DNA of 64,000 nt from Linnemannia schmuckeri (taxonomy: Eukaryota > Mortierellomycota > Mortierellomycetes > Mortierellales > Mortierellaceae), in contig JANATG010000012.1 of assembly GCA_029449235.1 (NCBI GenBank), forward strand, positions 1,736,001 to 1,800,000. Reading direction: 5' to 3'. The stretch's first letter is position 1, and each line of letters begins with the position of its first letter. Below are positions 31,485-43,507 of this stretch, one piece after another. The position numbers and the translations under genes are program-made. The notes under the pieces were generated by a model, which was not told the DNA's origin, ran no database searches, and saw only the letters and a program-made list of their open reading frames with translations.

Positions 31485-34400
31485 ATGGATCACAATCAAC
31501 ACCCACCAGTAAGTGCACACGTCAACAACGCCCTCTTAACTCCTACCTCGCTCCTGTCGTGTTTCGCGTTTCCTAAAATTAATGCGCATATTCTTTCTTT
31601 GTTTCATGAACATAGAGTGGGGCATCACCGTCAACCACCAACAATGATCCGTATCACCTCAAACGCAGCATATCCAGTGATGACGGCTCACGGTTAAGTG
31701 CTGGTGCCGCTGATCCATCATCCTTCTCTTCCTCCTCCGGTTCTGGCTCTAAGATTGTCCGATCTACATCCATCATCGACCCCTTGGACGGTACAGAAAA
31801 CAACCTCAACCTTAACGAGACCAAACGACGCAAAATTCAGGAACAAGAGGACGATGATCACCACCATCAGGATCTGGCGAGTCTAAATCTTATATCTTCC
31901 GACGCCACCAATCTCGCCAGTACTGATGCCCGGACTAAAAATGGTCGTCACGGCCGCTCTGATTCAGATAACAACGCCGCCACCACTACAACCAGCGATT
32001 ACAGCAGCACCTTGGATTCGGCTACCTCTTCTTCGGTCACCACCACCTCAACTACTACATCCACCGCCACTGTCGTTGCAACGGCTACTCGCTTCACAGG
32101 CGCAACCATGGAGAAACCGTCCAGGACTCTCTCGTCCCGTCGATCGGTCAAGCGGGTCAACTATGCCGATCCGGATGACTTTGAAATCGACGACGAGGAA
32201 CAGGATCGGTCACCCAGCCGAGGAGGAGGGTCTACTCGTGCTAGCACTCGGACCAGGACTATCGCACAACAACAGCAAAAGCAACAGCAGCCGCCCTCTT
32301 CGTCATCACAACAAAAGCAGCAGCAGCAACACCATCGCAGGAGACGAGGCGAGATTGAGGAGGAAGACGAGTATGAAGAACCAGACGTCGGTGATGAAGG
32401 AGATGATGCCGCGGAGGACGAGGAAGAAGGCTTCTCGGACAACAGTCGGGACGTCAAGGTCGAACCGGAACCTTCGAACTTTGAACGTCGCACTCTTCGG
32501 GATCGAAGCGCCATCACAGCCCCCAAACCCTTTCATGTTATCCACCCAACGCCGCCGCCCGTCTCGCGGACCAGCAGGAACGCATCTTCTCGACAGGATA
32601 GCAGAGGGCATTATGACGAACCTGGCAATAACAACCACAACAATAGTCGGTACCGGCCTTCTTCCTCCTCCTCCAACCTCCGCTCTTCTCTTCCTGCAAA
32701 ACGACCTCACCCTCCTCCTCCTCCTCGACCCATTACAGAGAACATGAGGATCACGCGAGGCATGACTGGATCATTAGCACCGGACTCTTCGAATAGTCGT
32801 GATGTCACTCCGGACCAACAGGCTCATCATCGGCCTCTCAGATCCAGCTCTCGGTTCCATCGTACGCTGTCAACCGATGAAGAACGGGAACTTGAAGTAA
32901 ACGGGGAGGCAACAGGCGGTGAAGGCGGGAACGGAGAGGAAGAAGGACAGGAGGACGAGGACGAGGAGATGATGAATACTGACGCTGCTGAGGACAGTCA
33001 GCAGTCTCCCTTCGTCGACCACCAAGACCCCAACAACGGCCTGATCCGCATGACGCGACTCCGTGCCCGCATTCAATCTCAACCCGCACGGAGCTCTCGA
33101 CATGCTGCTTCACAATCTTCAACTTCGCGCTCGAAATCTGCGCACCCTCAGTCACGACAGGATTCGGATCGGAAATATGATCTCCGGGAACGTCCCAAGA
33201 ACAGGCCCACCTACATTGTAGATCGGCCCGCTCCTTCGCCTACCCGCCCACGGACGTCGAGGATGAATTTTGGCGGCAACAATAGCCGAGATTCATTCAT
33301 GCGACCACGTCGAAATCGATCCAGTCTTTTGGAAGCCCTGGCGCGGGCCGGAGATTCTTCAGAGGACGAGAGGGATATCTCGAGCAGCTTCAACAAGCGT
33401 CGTTCAGGACCCTCTTCGGACCCACGAGGTTCGTCGTCTAGGATCTTGCCCATGAACATGCATGAGCTTGCGGAATCCCGGAGAGACGTTATTGCTTCAC
33501 GTACCAGTGGACAGTTGGCAGATACCGACCCCTTGGCTGTCGGCAAGAGTGTTGATTTCTCAAAAGTTGGCGGGCTGGACCATCATGTCAAGTCTCTCAA
33601 GGAGATGGTCATCCTCCCTTTACTCTACCCAGAAGTCTACTCTCGCTTCCAGATGATGCCCCCGCGTGGTGTTCTCTTCCATGGACCGCCCGGCACAGGA
33701 AAAACGCTCTTGGCACGCGCATTGGCGTCCAGTTGTTCGACAGAGACTCAGAAGGTTGCGTTTTTTATGCGCAAGGGTGCAGATTGTTTGAGCAAGTGGG
33801 TTGGAGAAGCCGAGCGGCAATTGAGGCTGTTGTTTGAGGAGGCCAAGGCCTGGCAGCCCAGTATTATTTTTTTTGACGAGATTGATGGACTCTGCCCTGT
33901 TCGGTCCAGTAAGCAGGAGCAGATCCATGCGTCGATCGTTTCTACTATGCTTGCTCTCATGGACGGTCTCGACGGTCGTGGTACGTGCTTTTTAATCCCT
34001 TCATTTGTAACGTGTCAATTTGAAGGCAAGCGTTCGTTATTAATTTTCTCCGCTGACTTAATTTGATACAATAGGACAGGTGATTGTGATTGGAGCGACA
34101 AACAGGATCGACGCCATTGACCCAGCGCTCCGCCGGCCCGGAAGATTCGACCGCGAATTCTACTTCCCGCTACCCAACGAAGCCGCCCGCCGCGCCATTA
34201 TCGACATCAACACCTGTGGATGGGTCCCTGCCCTCGATGAGGGCTTCAAAAACGAACTCGCCCGAATCACAACGCGCTATTGTGGCGCCGATATCAAGGC
34301 TCTTTGTACAGAAGCAGCGCTCAAGGCTATTCGGAGGCGGTACCCGCAGATCTATGAGAGCAATGAGAAGCTGTTGATTGATACTTCAACAATCGTTGTG

Positions 34401-37047
34401 GAGGAGGTGGATATGTTGAAATCTGCAAAGGCTATGGTCCCAGCGTCGTATCGTGTTACAGGCGCGACTGCTTCGCCGTTGCCGGTGAATGTTAAGCCGT
34501 TGTTGCAGAGGCAGTTTGAGAAGATCTGTAGAACTGTTGATAGGCTGTTCCCGACCAAGGGCAAAACCAGCACCAGCGGCAACAATGAGGATGAGGATGC
34601 GGATGATGCAGCGTTCCAGGCGATGGGATACCGGAGTTTCGAGAAACTCAAAACCTTCCGCCCACGTGTCATTATTGCGGGCTCTCGTGGAATGGGACAA
34701 CGCTATCTCGGCCCTGCACTCCTTCACCACTTGGAGGGCTGTACCGTCCAGCAGTTTGATCTTGCGGCTCTGATGTCTGAATCCAGTCGCACCCCCGAGG
34801 CGGCCTGTGTCCAGTTCTTTGTTGAGGTCAAGCGGCATGCCCCCAGTGTCATTTATATCCCACATATTGACGTCTGGTGGACCGTCATGTCCGACGCTGT
34901 CAAGGCGACGTTTTCAAATTTACTAGAGGATCTCAACCCGGAGGACCGGATCTTGTTTCTGGCGACCAGTGAGACGCCACTCAAGGACTTGCCTGTCACC
35001 GTCCGACGGTGGTTCGTCTCGAGCGTCAAGGGCCGCGTAGAGCTGTCGAAGCCTGATCGACCCAGTCGTGAGTCCTTTTTTGAGACCCTCGTCGTCGACC
35101 TCGCCCGCCCCCCTACCGACTTCCAAATTAAATCCTCCTCCACCAGCACTTCCGCCTCAATCAGCGAACCTCTCAAAAAGGCACCCCCACCACAACCTCG
35201 CGTCCCAACGGCGGAAGAAAAGAGACTCCTCAAAGAACACGACCAATACGTCCTAAGGGAACTCCGAATCTCGCTCCGCAGCATCGTCGAAGAACTCTTC
35301 AAAGAACGTCGTTTCAAACCCTTCTTCCGTCCCGTCGAACCTGAAGAGTTCCCGGATTATTATCAGATTGTTAAGAAGCCCATGGATTTGACGACGATGA
35401 ACGATAAGGTCGATGATCGGATGTATTTGGAGGTGAAGGAGTTTCTGGCAGATGTAGATCAGATCTGCGAGAACACCTCGTTGTATAATGATATTCATGA
35501 TCCCAGTCGTATCATTTACAAGGTAAGGCTCCCTTTTTCTTTTTCTGTTTCTTTTTCTTTTTCTTTTTTTTTTTTTTTTTTTTTTGTTACCTTTGTCCAA
35601 CAATACTCAGATATATGATATATCATTATTTTTCCCTATTATTGTTTGTTACTTTGGCGATAGGCACGAGCGTTCCAGGACGTGGCACACGGGATGGTCA
35701 GCAGACTCGACCCTGAACTAATTATCGAATCTGAGAAAACCGCAGCCCGAGTCCGACAAGAACGCAAGGCCCTCCAAAAGACTCAGGGCGAACGGTCTTC
35801 TCGTCGGCAACTCGGACTTGAAGCCGAAGCTGTTCCTGATGATCCGGAAATGTTCCTCCGCCACAGTCATCGTGCCTCTCATACCCATAACAGTGCTAAT
35901 GGAGTGGCAGGACGAGTAGTGGCAACGGGAGAAGAGGAAGCTGACGACGAGGAGGTGACGGAGGCGAGTAACAGGAGAGCCGGATACCCGAATCGACCAC
36001 AGGCGCTAAAGCAAGAGGATTTGGATCTCGATTTGGACGATGATATGAGTGGGACTTCTTTGTCTATGTCTTCTTCGACCACCTCACTCTTCGCATTTTC
36101 CTCCGATCCGGTCGAACCCACTGCCGATGACGACACTAGTGAAGCAACAACGAGTGCCGTGGTGGCGAAGACTGAGGAGCAAGCAAACGCGAAACTTTCA
36201 GTAACAACAGGAACCGATGGCATCGACGCAGTAGGGGAGCAGGAGAAGCATAGCATGGACATCGACACTCGTCAGCCTCTCCAGAACGACGACGGCAACG
36301 ATGCCAGTACCAACGGCATTGTCAAGATAACCACTTCGTCATCGCTTCACATCGACCCCGCGGCAGCAGCATCATCATTGCCATCGACAGAAGACAAGGC
36401 AACATCGGCCGTGGTAGATCGCGATATGGAGATGACAAGTGGCGAACACGGAGTCAGCGGCTCATCCACTACACCCGGATCTCCTTCTGCCACGAGTATC
36501 GCTGCTACATCAGACCCAATATCAGCACAACCAGCAGATGAAGCCATGGACACTTCCGTAATGGACGCAATCATCCCTGACCAAGACCCAACCACCGCCT
36601 CACTCGTAACTTCAGAAGACCAGTCCGCCGCCGCAGAACCTATCAAGGAACAGACCCCAACCCCACCATCCGTTCTCATCCTCGACACCTCAGAGGTCGC
36701 TCTCCTGCGCCAGACCCTAGTCGACAAGACGGACAATAGCACGGTCGAAGAACTGGACCAGCTCCGCGCGGCGTTGTACGAAGACCTCTGGGAGCATCGG
36801 CTTCAATGGGACAAGGGACCCATGCTCCAGGTACTTTTTGACCGCTCTTTTTTTTATTCCTTTTTTACCTGTTTTCACTCACTATGAACGAGAAATGCAG
36901 CTCTCACTAACGCATTTTGGGGTGTTTTTTTCTTGTGTGATATGATGGTAGGATATGAATGATACGGTGGAATCGATCACATCTTTGCACAAGGAGACGG
37001 CAGAGGATGTTAGGAACTACAACGCCGTCCTTCAAGAAATCAGTTAA
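31485..37047 (+). CDS. ATAD2/Yta7/Abo1-type AAA ATPase with bromodomain
   Basis: Five exons, 31485-31508, 31616-33980, 34075-35522, 35664-36830 and 36952-37047, encode 1699 residues. The first exon codes for only eight residues. Residues 1-600 are disordered and acidic with Gln/Ser runs. AAA1 has Walker A GPPGTGKT (698-705), Walker B IIFFDEIDG (Asp762-Glu763), sensor ATNRIDAIDPALRRPGRFDR. A degenerate second AAA domain follows (about 990-1140), lacking a clear Walker A. The bromodomain is at about 1190-1300 (PFFRPVEPEEFPDYYQIVKK, PMDLTTM, ENTSLYND). The C-terminal 400 residues are Ser/Thr/Asp-rich and end with a short helix. In yeasts this hexameric ATPase acts on histone H3-H4 and nucleosome density. 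Mechanism here is inferred from conserved residues. The order and degenerate AAA2 match the family. Confidence 0.92.
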
Positions 37048-38588
37048 TTTTTATCGCTACTGTTGTACCCACCTCACTTGTTACTCTCTCTCCTTCTCTC
37101 TCTCTTCGCCACTACTCTACCCCTTGGAAGCCACATGTATTAAAAAAAAAAAAAACTATGTTCTCATTCCTCCAAATGAATATGCTTTGTCATTTCTCTG
37201 TGCATCCCCACGCGGACTGGAGGAAACCGATCCACGAGCTTCGTACGCCGTTGGAGAGGGAGTAGTGTAGAAATGACGAATAGGAGCTTGGTGATGGTCG
37301 TAAGTGTATCAGCATTACCCAAGAACCTGGGGCATCCAAAGTATTTGCCTTGAAGGTGGTGCTTAACTCTGGTGTTGAATGATCACTACGTTCATTTTTT
37401 TTTTTTTTTTTTTTTTCATGTTCCTGAGTTTTGACCAATTGTTTTCATTTATTTAAGTGCCTTCGAAGCTTCTCTTCTTCACTTTCTCTCACCGTCAATC
37501 CTTACACTCCCTCTTGCCCTCTCTGTTTTCTGTGCTGCCTTCCTCTCGCTGAGGAAAGAGGGCAATAAAACAAGGGTACTTCAGAGAAATGTGAAGCTTT
37601 TCATGCCTTGATACAAGAATCAAGGACGCAGGGAAGCGATAGAGGAAGAGGAAAAGGACAGTCTATGACTGGGGACAAGGCCAGGGGACAAGAGGGAAGG
37701 GAAAACAACAAATCCTACTCTCTTCTCTCTGATCTTTTTTAATATATTTTCTTCTCCCCTTCTCTCGTCTCAATCATGGAAAATAATATAAACCAAAGAA
37801 CTGGCCCTCACATAGCAACTACTTGTGTTCTTTTTCGCGTAGGGCTGTGAGAACGAGAGAACGCGACATCGTATTGTCGTCTCCCTCGCCTCGGATTAGG
37901 GGGAAGGAAGGGACACTCGGATCTAGCCAAGCAAAATTCCGATCTGTTGAGTTCCCCCTTCCCGCTTAGTAAAACGCGCTCCCCACTTAGTATAAAAAGT
38001 TTCTCGCCTAGTAACAAGCCATTCTCACTTTAGTATAAAAAATTCCCCACCTATCAAAAATGCGCCACTAGCTAAATAGAAATCGTGGATCTACTTGGGC
38101 AGATAACCCTAGTCAATTAGTAGAAATCGCTTTTCCTTAAAAGAACCTCCTTCGCAACTAAAAGAAATTACTGCGCTTACTGGTAGAAGTCTCTTATCCC
38201 TTTATAGAAAAAAAAAACGATCCTGACTTTGTAGAAAAGCGTGCCTCCATATAGCAAGGCGGATGGATAGTCATGTAATATGCTATAGCCCTGTCGAAAC
38301 GACATGGTGGTCCTTGGGCGAAAGGCAACAAACAGCCCGTCCATATCCTGTATCGCCCCTGGCCTCGAGTGCTTGAAGACTCGCAACTGCAGACACTCTC
38401 CTGCCGGAGTGCACCAAAAGCGGCACATCGTTGCCATAAATAGACATAGAAACAGAGATAAAGAGAGGTGATCCGATTAGCACAGGGTGAAAAACGTTGT
38501 TCGGGTTTATTATTTGCGAATTATTATTGTTATGTGGCGACTGGTATTATAAGAAAAAAGGTAGTGGTCTGGTAAGGGTGTTTGTTTT
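37048..38588. other. Convergent intergenic region with repeat
   Basis: 1.5 kb between the ATAD2 and RhoGEF 3' ends. Contains poly-A (37141-37154) and poly-T (37397-37416) runs, a GA-rich stretch (37620-37700) and a degenerate 21-bp tandem repeat listed separately. No gene supported. Confidence 0.5.
37960..38290. repeat. Degenerate tandem repeat, period about 21 bp
   Basis: A TTAGTA/CTAGTA/CTAAA-type core recurs at 37966, 37987, 38008, 38030, 38051, 38072, then with slippage near 38091, 38109 and 38117, and at 38137, 38158, 38180, 38202, 38229, 38250 and about 38284. Most intervals are 20-22 bp. Between cores lies a C-rich spacer (such as TTCCCCAC, TTCTCGCC, ATTCTCAC). Copies diverge strongly, with roughly half the positions conserved. 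It sits wholly between convergent 3' ends. Confidence 0.6.
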
Positions 38589-41500
38589 TTATGGATATCC
38601 ACCAGAACTCCACGAGATGGCGTGTCCACCTCCTCCTTGCTGCAGCTGGTCATGTCCCTGCTGCAGCTGTTGTTGTTGCTGGTGATGTCCGGCACTACCA
38701 TTCGACTCCTTGCGCTCAACCATGACCATCGGGTACGGCTGAGTAGGAGGCGCATATGGATGCACAGGGTACGATGGGAAGATTTGTTGCTGCTGGGGTC
38801 TAGAAGGAATAGGAGGAGGCGCCGTTTGTTGGTACTGATGAGGGTTGAAATGCTGTACAGGATGCGAAGCGCCGTTGCGACTGTTGTTCTGATGACTATG
38901 GCCGTTGATTCCGTTAGTGTTGGCGGAGATGGTGGTATGCTGGTGTTGATGCGAAGAATGCTGGTGGTATTGCTGTTGATGATGGTGAGTATGAGTGGCC
39001 AAGACAGCAGGTCCTGATCCATTGGTCGACAAGACGGGCTGCAACGCTGGCGACATCAAATGCGAGGGTGTTGGCGAGGGCTGTTGCTGCTGTTGGTATG
39101 AGAGTCGGCCATTGTTGGGGACATATGGCGACTTCGGCTGGTACTCGATCGGCTGCTTGATAGGGTGGGGCACTCTGACCATCTTGACGACCTGACGGTT
39201 CTCAGGGTTGTTGGGGTCTGACATCACCAACTGAATCACTGCATTGGTGGGCTCCTTCTTGATCTCAACATTCGAGTACAATCGACGAATGTTGTTACCC
39301 AGGATGATCTGCTCCAATGCTCCTGTCTCGATATGTCGAACCTCGATCAACCCGGCCTCAAACGCAATAATGTACGGAGGTGCCAACGCAAACGACTCAG
39401 GGCGGCCTTCCCACTCAATCAACTCCTTCTTGGCCAACTCACCCTTCTTTGTCATCGTGAACGCGAAATCTGTTACAAAAAAAAATTGACAAAAAGAGGT
39501 CAGTTTCTCGTCTTTCAAGAACAACAAGTATGTGCATAATGCAGTTGGCAAGGCTCTTACCGGTGTAGCACATGAGGAACTCATCGGCGTTGATCTTGAA
39601 CATACTGATGGGAACACTTCCTGGTCGAGATTCCAAGAAGGAAAACGCCTCATCGTGTCTGTTGGGGAACTCCTGAGTATTGTTCAAGTTCTCCAGGATG
39701 ACAATCTCGAATCCTTTGGGACAGACAACACAAACCATCTTGGCCAACATCTGCAGCTGCGACGAATCCGTGCCGACGTAAAATTCCCTGTACAACTTGA
39801 ACCAGTCTGATTTGCTTGACTTGAACGACGACAGACTGAATCCTCCGCGGTGCTGTCCACCCAAAACCGCATTCTCGACAGGTTCGTATGCGGAAAAGTG
39901 ACTCTCGCCTCCGTTCTTTCTCTTCATTGTAATAACCAACGTCTTGCCTGCACAGGTGCCTGCCGAGAAGAATTGAACACTCTTGCCGAGCTGCTGACCG
40001 ACCTGAAGCGACTTATCCGAGTTGGGGTCCAGACAACTCAAGTTAAACGCCTTCAAGACCTTGCCCGCAAGAACCAGCAACATGTGGTAAGACTCTAAGA
40101 CACTGACTTGACTGACGCTCACTTCTCGCAGGGCAAGTCGGAAACTAAAAGGGTCATCCTCCATGCCGACATAAACTCCTTCCTCTGTTCCAATGACCAC
40201 GCGTCGTTTACCGTCCAGAACATTGAGGTAAGGTGTTGAGCAGGCCGAGCGACGGCCATCCATGGGGTTGTGAACCAGATTTGAAGATGGGAGTGGGGGC
40301 GCGGCGTTGTAGTGGGTAATGACTTGCATCTTGAACAAATGCGAGCCCGAAACAGCCTCCTGTCGACGAGCCTGCGCAATCTGCATCTGTTCCAAAAGTT
40401 TCTCCCTCTCGTTCGCCGTCATATAGATCGTGTAGATACCACCTCGTCGTCCACGATGCTCAATTGTCACAGGCGCAACATACTTTGTCTCTTGGAAGCC
40501 GACCCTGATTTCGTGCGGCGCAATGAAGGCTGAATGGCGATGACCTGAGCCCGTCGACTTTGTGCTGTTGTTCAATTTTCGTCCAGGAGCCGCATCTCCC
40601 CGTCCATTCGCGACCGGCACAGGCTTGCCATCGTCCGCCCACACTTGCACCAGCTCCAATGGGATAGGCTACATTGAATATGATGAACAAAAAAAGGTTA
40701 GATCAAATGAACGTGCCAGTTCAGAAGTAACAAAAAGGAAAGAACAAAATGCAACGAGAAACAAAAAAGATACCTTCTTGGAGACTTGGTAAAGCATATC
40801 TTCTTTTTCACCCTGCTTGTCGCGCTTCTCCTTGGTCATCATCAACATGTGGTCAAAGAGGAAGAGTCGAAGCTCAATCATCTGGAAGTCAAGATTCGAT
40901 CGTCGCTTGACAAGGGCCTCAAAGTGGAACTTGCGTCCCTTCTCCGAGAGTTTCAAGTCCTGGTGCGCCTCGCCCGACTTCCAAATGATCTTGTCCTGAA
41001 TGTTCAATAAGCGCAGCTGTCGGTTGCCCTCAGGCATGCAAGAGTCAATGCGTTTTCCGAGCTCCGTGCAGACCTTGATGACCTCCTGGACGGTCGCACG
41101 ATCGGGTACGTCTTCCTCAGTCCTCTTGACGACTTCGCTCAGCAGGAGAGGGTACCGGGGAATACGTTGGTAAGGTTGACCAATGAAATGTCTCAGACCA
41201 AGACGACGAGCTTCTGGATGACGGGTGCAGTTATCCAAAAACGCCTTGAAGTTCGGGTTTTGAGCCGCCTCCTTCTTGTACGCAAACTCTGACAAGGCGA
41301 TCCGGGGGATGTATCGACTGTATGCCTGCTCAAACCCTGCAATGTGAGGCAAGAAGACGTCTCCGATGCTCTCAACCAGAGGCTGCTGCTCCTGACGCGC
41401 TCTGAGATCCGCCAAGAGCAACTTATTCAACTCTAAGATCTCCTTGAAGTTGAGGAACACATCCTCGATGAGGGCCTCCAGTTTATCCGGAGATACAATG

Positions 41501-43507
41501 TTCCCTGCCATAAGAGGGTTGATGAAAATCTAGCAGTAAGGAAAAACATAAATGAAGTGCGTGTTAATACGGTGAGTGACGAGGTGTTCCCAAATGGCGT
41601 ACCCCCAATGGACTACCCCCCGATAGAGCTGTGTTGCTGTGTCATTCATCCAAATGTACCTCCTGCAAGAGCTCCAGGTCGCGAATGTAGTTTGCTTCCG
41701 TGTGGATGACCTCAAAAATGGCTTCCTGACGGTTGCGCTCCTTCTTTGACGCTGCAGCAACGACGCTGGGAGAGACCGAGTTGGCCCAAACCTTCTCCTG
41801 GGTGGTGGAAACCGTCGACATGTCGCTATTCGTCCGTCCCAACATACTCGACTATTCATGCGTATAATTATTCAAATCAGCAGAGGAGTGAGAGAAAGAA
41901 ATATATGAGATAGAATGTCAATAAATGGTTGAATATCAATGCGTTAAAGAGTCATACACTCATCGCTTTCAGACGTGCGACTTACGATGCTTTGGCGGTT
42001 GGGGCAAAGATACGAGTAACAAGGAGGTCTGCCAGGTTGACAATCATATGAGTAGCAGCGGCTGCTGTGAGGGAACACACCAACAGGGGCCGCTGGGAAC
42101 TCTGATTTTCCGGGCATATAGGCAAGAGTATGCTCCGTGAAAAAATAGAGGTCATTGTTGGAGTCGTAGAGGGTTCCACCGCCAAAGAATAACTGCTGTT
42201 CTTCCAGTGACCGAGCGATCGCCAGCGCATGTCTTCTATCCTCGACCTTGGTCAGTTCGACGATCACATCCTACAAGATATCATGCAATAAGAACATTTG
42301 ACCCTGTGTTAGTCCAGATGGTCGACAAAGAGGAGACAAAAACAAAAAGTAAACAATCGACAAGAGTCCTGTGCACACTGCTCTCTTTTTTTTCCTTCTG
42401 AAAACATACCACCGTCTCTTTGCCTGTGAAGGTACAAGGAAACTCGAGGTCATAATTGACAGACTCGAGCCTCTTGGACTCGTTCTGCAACATCTTTTCC
42501 CGGAAGGCGACGGCAATGGTTGAGAGGATACTGGGATTGAAATCAAGTAGGAGACGGGCAGCTTCCGAGATATAGACAGGCTCGTTAGACTCGACCGACT
42601 CTTGAAGCTGTCCATTGAACGGTTGAGGTGGAAACCCGGGGGAAGACGGTTGACTCCATGAAGTATGAGAGGTGGAAGATCCTGTGGAGGTCCGGTACAG
42701 CTTGCTAGCAGTGCTAGGAGTAGGCGACGGCTGAGGATAGGCATGTCCATCACTGTACGGGTGAGAGTGCTGATAATGCTGCTGCTCATAGGACGAGTAG
42801 TTCTGATGCGACTGCTGTGAGCCTTGAAGGGGGTTGAAGGCGTTTATCGGAAGCTGCTGAGAGGTCGAGTTGCTGACATTGTCATGAGGCCGCAATCGAG
42901 GAGGTGAGGAGATATTGAGGCTAGAGACGTCCTGTTGGATATCGGCCATTGAGCCATCCTGGTTCCTGATACTGAACTGGAACGACTGTCGGGGTTCACT
43001 GGCCTCGTTCTCGTTGACTTGTGCAAGCTTGTTGAAGTGCTGCTGCTGTTGTTGCTGCTGCGCCAAAATACGCTGGGAGGGCGATTCCCTAACCGAGCCA
43101 TTGCTGCTTAGGATAGATTGTGCATCAGAAGGACGCCTGGAAAATCCATGCTGCTGCGGTTGATACTGGTGCTGCTGAAGCTGCTGCTGCTGGTATGAAG
43201 AGTGGTGCTGAAGGGGAGATGGGTGGTGGTCTGGCTGGTGTTGGGATGAATGCTGATATTGAAGAGGGGAGGCGAGGTACTGAACCGAAGGACTAGACTC
43301 GTCCAGGGCGGCATTGGAATGCGACAGGTTGCTACTATTGCTGTGGCGATAAGGGCTGTTGTTGGGGTTTGGGTGGTGGGCGGATTTGTTCCTTTCGTTC
43401 TTTGGTGAAGGGACGTATGTGCTCTGAGGAGTGTAGGCGACGGGTGCAAGGGGGTTTGCTCTGCTTGGCTGACCCTGACTAGTTGGAGGTGTTGTGTAGT
43501 TGGCCAT
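38589..43507 (-). CDS. Rho guanine nucleotide exchange factor, Rom1/Rom2-like (DEP-DH-PH-CNH)
   Basis: Six exons on the minus strand: 43507-42410, 42270-41986, 41851-41660, 41529-40774, 40668-39561, 39469-38589; 1439 residues. Residues 1-320 are Gln/Ser/Pro-rich. A DEP domain spans the exon 1/2 junction (about 335-415: FTGKETV then DVIVELTKVEDRRHALAIAR). The DH domain starts with RQEAIFEVIHTEANYIRDLE (about 497-690) and contains KAFLDNCTRHPEARRLGLRH and QRIPRYPLLLSEVVKRT. A PH-like region follows (IIWKSGEAHQDLKLSEKGRK, then LRLFLFDHMLMM). The CNH domain covers about 880-1210 (LNVLDGKRRVVIGTEEGVYV). The tail is Gln/His/Pro-rich. In yeast, Rom2 activates Rho1 for cell-wall integrity downstream of wall sensors. 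The domain order is diagnostic; the Rho1 target is inferred. ATG 43507 was chosen as the first ATG after low-complexity leader sequence. Confidence 0.92.

Noticed and set aside
31485..31886. Alternative single-exon reading of the ATAD2 start
   Set aside because: The frame with ATG 31485 stops soon after 31508 unless the GTAAGT...ATAG intron is removed, whereas splicing joins it directly to the long exon.
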